A stretch of 7,409 nucleotides of DNA from contig CAZYXP010000185.1 in the NCBI GenBank assembly GCA_964651325.1, positions 1 through 7,409 of the forward strand, read 5' to 3'. The notes below the pieces were generated by a model. The model had not been told where the DNA came from. It worked only from the letters and a program-made list of their open reading frames with translations, and did not search any database. Both the position numbers and the translations under genes were made by a program. Position 1 is the first letter of the stretch. The number at the start of each line of letters is the position of its first letter. This document shows positions 5,916 to 7,409 of the stretch, piece after piece. The DNA comes from JADFOB01 sp964651325. GTDB taxonomy: Bacteria > Planctomycetota > Phycisphaerae > UBA1845.

Positions 5916-7148
5916 CTAGGGCTTCTCCGCGCCCCAAAGCTTGGCGAGTTGGAGCAGGGTCGCAACGGCGGATTCCATTTCCTCGAGGCAGGCATACTCC
6001 AACGGAGAATGGAAGTTGTGCATGCCCGCGGAGAGGTTGGGCGTGGGCAGGCCCAACTCAGAGAAACGCGAGCCATCCGTTCCCCCGCGAATGGAGGAAA
6101 ACTGCGGCTCGATGCCGATGTCGCGCATGGCTTTGGCGGCCAGATCGACGGCACGGGGCTCTTTGCTGAGGTACTGGCCCATGTTGCGGTACTGCTGGGT
6201 TACGTTGACGTCGATTGACGCATCCTTGTATTCGGCCGCGACGGTCTTCGCGATCTTGCGCAAGACTTCGGCGTGTGACGCCAGCTCTTCCGTATCGAAG
6301 CTACGCAGAAGGACTCGGATGGTGGCCTCGCCCACGCCACCGTCGATCACGTAAGGGTGCAGAAAGCCATCGCGGCCTTCCGTCGATTCCGGGGACAGCG
6401 TGTCTGACGGCATGCGTGAGATGAAGTCGGCCGCCAACCGCAATGCGTTGGTCATCTTTCCCTTGGCCATCGCGGGGTGGATGTTTTTGCCCGTGATCGT
6501 CACGACGGCCAGATCGGCGGAAAAGGTTTCGTTCTCGATCATGCCGGACGCTTCGCCGTCGAGCGTGTATCCGCAGATGGCATCGACCTTGGCGAGATCG
6601 ACTTTGTCGGTACCGTGGCCGATTTCTTCATCGCAGGTGAAGACGACGCGAATGGGGCCGTGCAAGGATGGCGTTCCGTTGAGCAGTTGATCGGCGGCCG
6701 TCATGATGATGGCGACTCCAGCCTTGTCGTCCGCCCCAAGCAGGGTGGTGCCGTCGGTCGAGATAATGGTCTTACCCTTCAGATCGGCAAGCCCCTCGGT
6801 CTCGCTGACTCTAATGATTTTGCTGGGATCGCCCGGCAGGACGATGTCTTGGCCGTCGTACCCTTCAAGCACGATGGGTTTCACGTCTTTGCCGGTGGTT
6901 TCCGGCGAGGTATCGACGTGCGCAAACCAGGCGATTGTGGGCGCGGCCTCGACGGTGGCGGGAATGGTTCCGATCACGATGCCGAATTCGCTCATGGTAA
7001 CGTCGGCCAGGCCGAGCCCGCGCAGCTCATCCGCGAGCATTCGGGAAAGATCAAGCTGGCCGGGCGAGCTGGGATAGCCATCCGCGCCTTCGACGGCCGT
7101 GGTTTCGACTTTTACGTAGCGACAAAAACGGTCCAAAAGTGAGCTCAC
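5916..7148 (-). CDS. pepT: Peptidase T (tripeptide aminopeptidase, M20 family)
   Basis: This 410-residue cytoplasmic zinc enzyme should remove the N-terminal residue from tripeptides, a late step in peptide use. Its length matches the usual PepT of about 408. Motifs fall at the family positions: HVDTSPE with His77 and catalytic Asp79, GADDKAG with bridging Asp140, DEEIG with catalytic Glu174 and ligand Glu175, LDGEA with Asp197, and NFH with His380. RGGTDGSR at 354-361 is the conserved substrate-side loop. The dimerisation (lid) domain spans roughly 208-320. All di-zinc ligands are present, so it should be active. There is no signal peptide. The start is GTG at 7146-7148 with GGGAG eight bases upstream; the next Met is residue 37, too late because it would remove the conserved N-terminal helix. 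It converges on the chemoreceptor gene and shows no evident functional link to it. Confidence 0.97.
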   Translation of the reverse strand: MSSLLDRFCRYVKVETTAVEGADGYPSSPGQLDLSRMLADELRGLGLADVTMSEFGIVIGTIPATVEAAPTIAWFAHVDTSPETTGKDVKPIVLEGYDGQDIVLPGDPSKIIRVSETEGLADLKGKTIISTDGTTLLGADDKAGVAIIMTAADQLLNGTPSLHGPIRVVFTCDEEIGHGTDKVDLAKVDAICGYTLDGEASGMIENETFSADLAVVTITGKNIHPAMAKGKMTNALRLAADFISRMPSDTLSPESTEGRDGFLHPYVIDGGVGEATIRVLLRSFDTEELASHAEVLRKIAKTVAAEYKDASIDVNVTQQYRNMGQYLSKEPRAVDLAAKAMRDIGIEPQFSSIRGGTDGSRFSELGLPTPNLSAGMHNFHSPLEYACLEEMESAVATLLQLAKLWGAEKP

Positions 7149-7156
7149 CAGCTATT

Positions 7157-7161
7157 CTCCC
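7157..7161 (-). promoter_or_regulatory. Ribosome binding site supporting the GTG start of pepT
   Basis: On the minus strand this reads GGGAG, eight bases before the GTG start codon. It is the reason for accepting the non-ATG start. Confidence 0.75.
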
Positions 7162-7194
7162 AAACAAGGCCCAAGGCAACAGGTCGGATTCAAA

Positions 7195-7217
7195 GCGTCT
7201 ACGCCAAGGCGTAGCGC
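7195..7217. other. Stem-loop in the pepT upstream region
   Basis: CTACGC at 7199-7204 pairs with GCGTAG at 7209-7214 around a CAAG loop. With one bulged T the stem extends by GCG at 7195-7197 and CGC at 7215-7217. It lies about 47 bases before the pepT start and could be a leader hairpin or an operator palindrome. No T run follows on the minus strand. Confidence 0.4.
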
Positions 7218-7409
7218 GGACGTCACGAGCGTATCGTAACCGCGGATGCGGTCGGCTGGAAGCAGGCGCCGCGGGCCGTGGATCCCGCCGATAAATGACG
7301 GAGGTTCGGGGGGGCTGGGGTTGCTCGCCTGAAAAGGGGATAGCAAAAATTGAGTGGCGAAGTGGCTATGTTGGCCTCTTTGAATCGCGCCTCCGCGCCG
7401 ATTGTATCG

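Larger units (their letters stand above)
7149..7409 (-). other. Region upstream of pepT, no assured gene; open minus-strand frame
   Basis: A minus-strand frame is open from the window edge to TAG at 7152-7154, ending three bases before the pepT GTG. Its product contains a Pro-rich start and then GPRRLLPADRIRGYDTLV, followed by a Cys-containing tail. I do not recognise it. Third-position GC is about two thirds, compatible with coding but not decisive. The only in-window start (TTG at 7344-7346) has no ribosome binding site. It may be the 3' end of a gene beginning outside the window and co-transcribed with pepT, a decayed gene, or noncoding leader. Confidence 0.3.

Noticed and set aside
5705..6169. 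154-residue forward open frame starting inside the repeat region
   Set aside because: It runs through the 34-bp tandem repeat and then opposite the well-supported pepT gene. The product is Arg/Ala-rich translation of repeat DNA with no domain.
6477..7142. 221-residue forward open frame opposite pepT
   Set aside because: It is the antisense of the conserved catalytic core of peptidase T and shows a Gly/Asp-rich mirror composition without a domain.
7287..7294. GCCGATAA, identical to the sigma-28 -10 consensus, on the plus strand
   Set aside because: No TAAA-type -35 lies about 15 bases upstream and no forward gene follows within the window, so a chance match is more likely.

Overview
The window is high-GC bacterial DNA with four convincing protein genes. 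Reading left to right they are a small membrane-anchored anti-sigma-like protein (+), an exported protein with STN/secretin-N-like repeats (+), a large methyl-accepting chemotaxis receptor (+), and peptidase T (-). No tRNA, rRNA, CRISPR array, transposase or phage gene was seen. The gene types and the GC-rich intergenic repeat fit an environmental Gram-negative or Planctomycetota-like bacterium. That placement is an impression from gene content, not a measured assignment.

Left part (1-2118). The first gene has an acidic cytoplasmic N-terminal region, one transmembrane helix and a short extracytoplasmic tail, as in many anti-sigma factors, but no zinc-finger motif. A partner ECF sigma factor would be expected just to its left, outside the window. 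The second gene has a signal peptide and at least two copies of a short alpha/beta fold resembling the STN/secretin N-domain. Together they look like a surface-signalling or envelope module, but neither has an assured function.

Middle part (2119-5690). A leader of about 380 bases without a gene holds nested inverted repeats and an 8-base direct repeat, followed by a 1062-residue chemoreceptor. The receptor's extracytoplasmic part is unusual: a duplicated helical segment precedes two tandem related Cache-type sensor modules. HAMP and a complete MCP signalling domain follow. No cheA, cheW, cheB or cheR lies in the window, so the receptor is an orphan here and must signal to kinase arrays encoded elsewhere.

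Right part (5691-7409). The chemoreceptor and pepT converge on a 225-base spacer containing several hairpins and a 34-base tandem repeat (about 2.6 copies) that ends in a perfect 8-bp stem-loop. Peptidase T is complete, with all expected metal ligands, and starts at GTG behind a good ribosome binding site. The last 261 bases hold a hairpin and an open minus-strand frame whose coding status is unclear.

The contents are mostly recognisable families. The most distinctive points are the duplicated sensor architecture of the receptor, the tandem intergenic repeat, and the internally repeated anti-sigma-like protein paired with an STN-like exported protein. I see no convincing evidence of a wholly new system.
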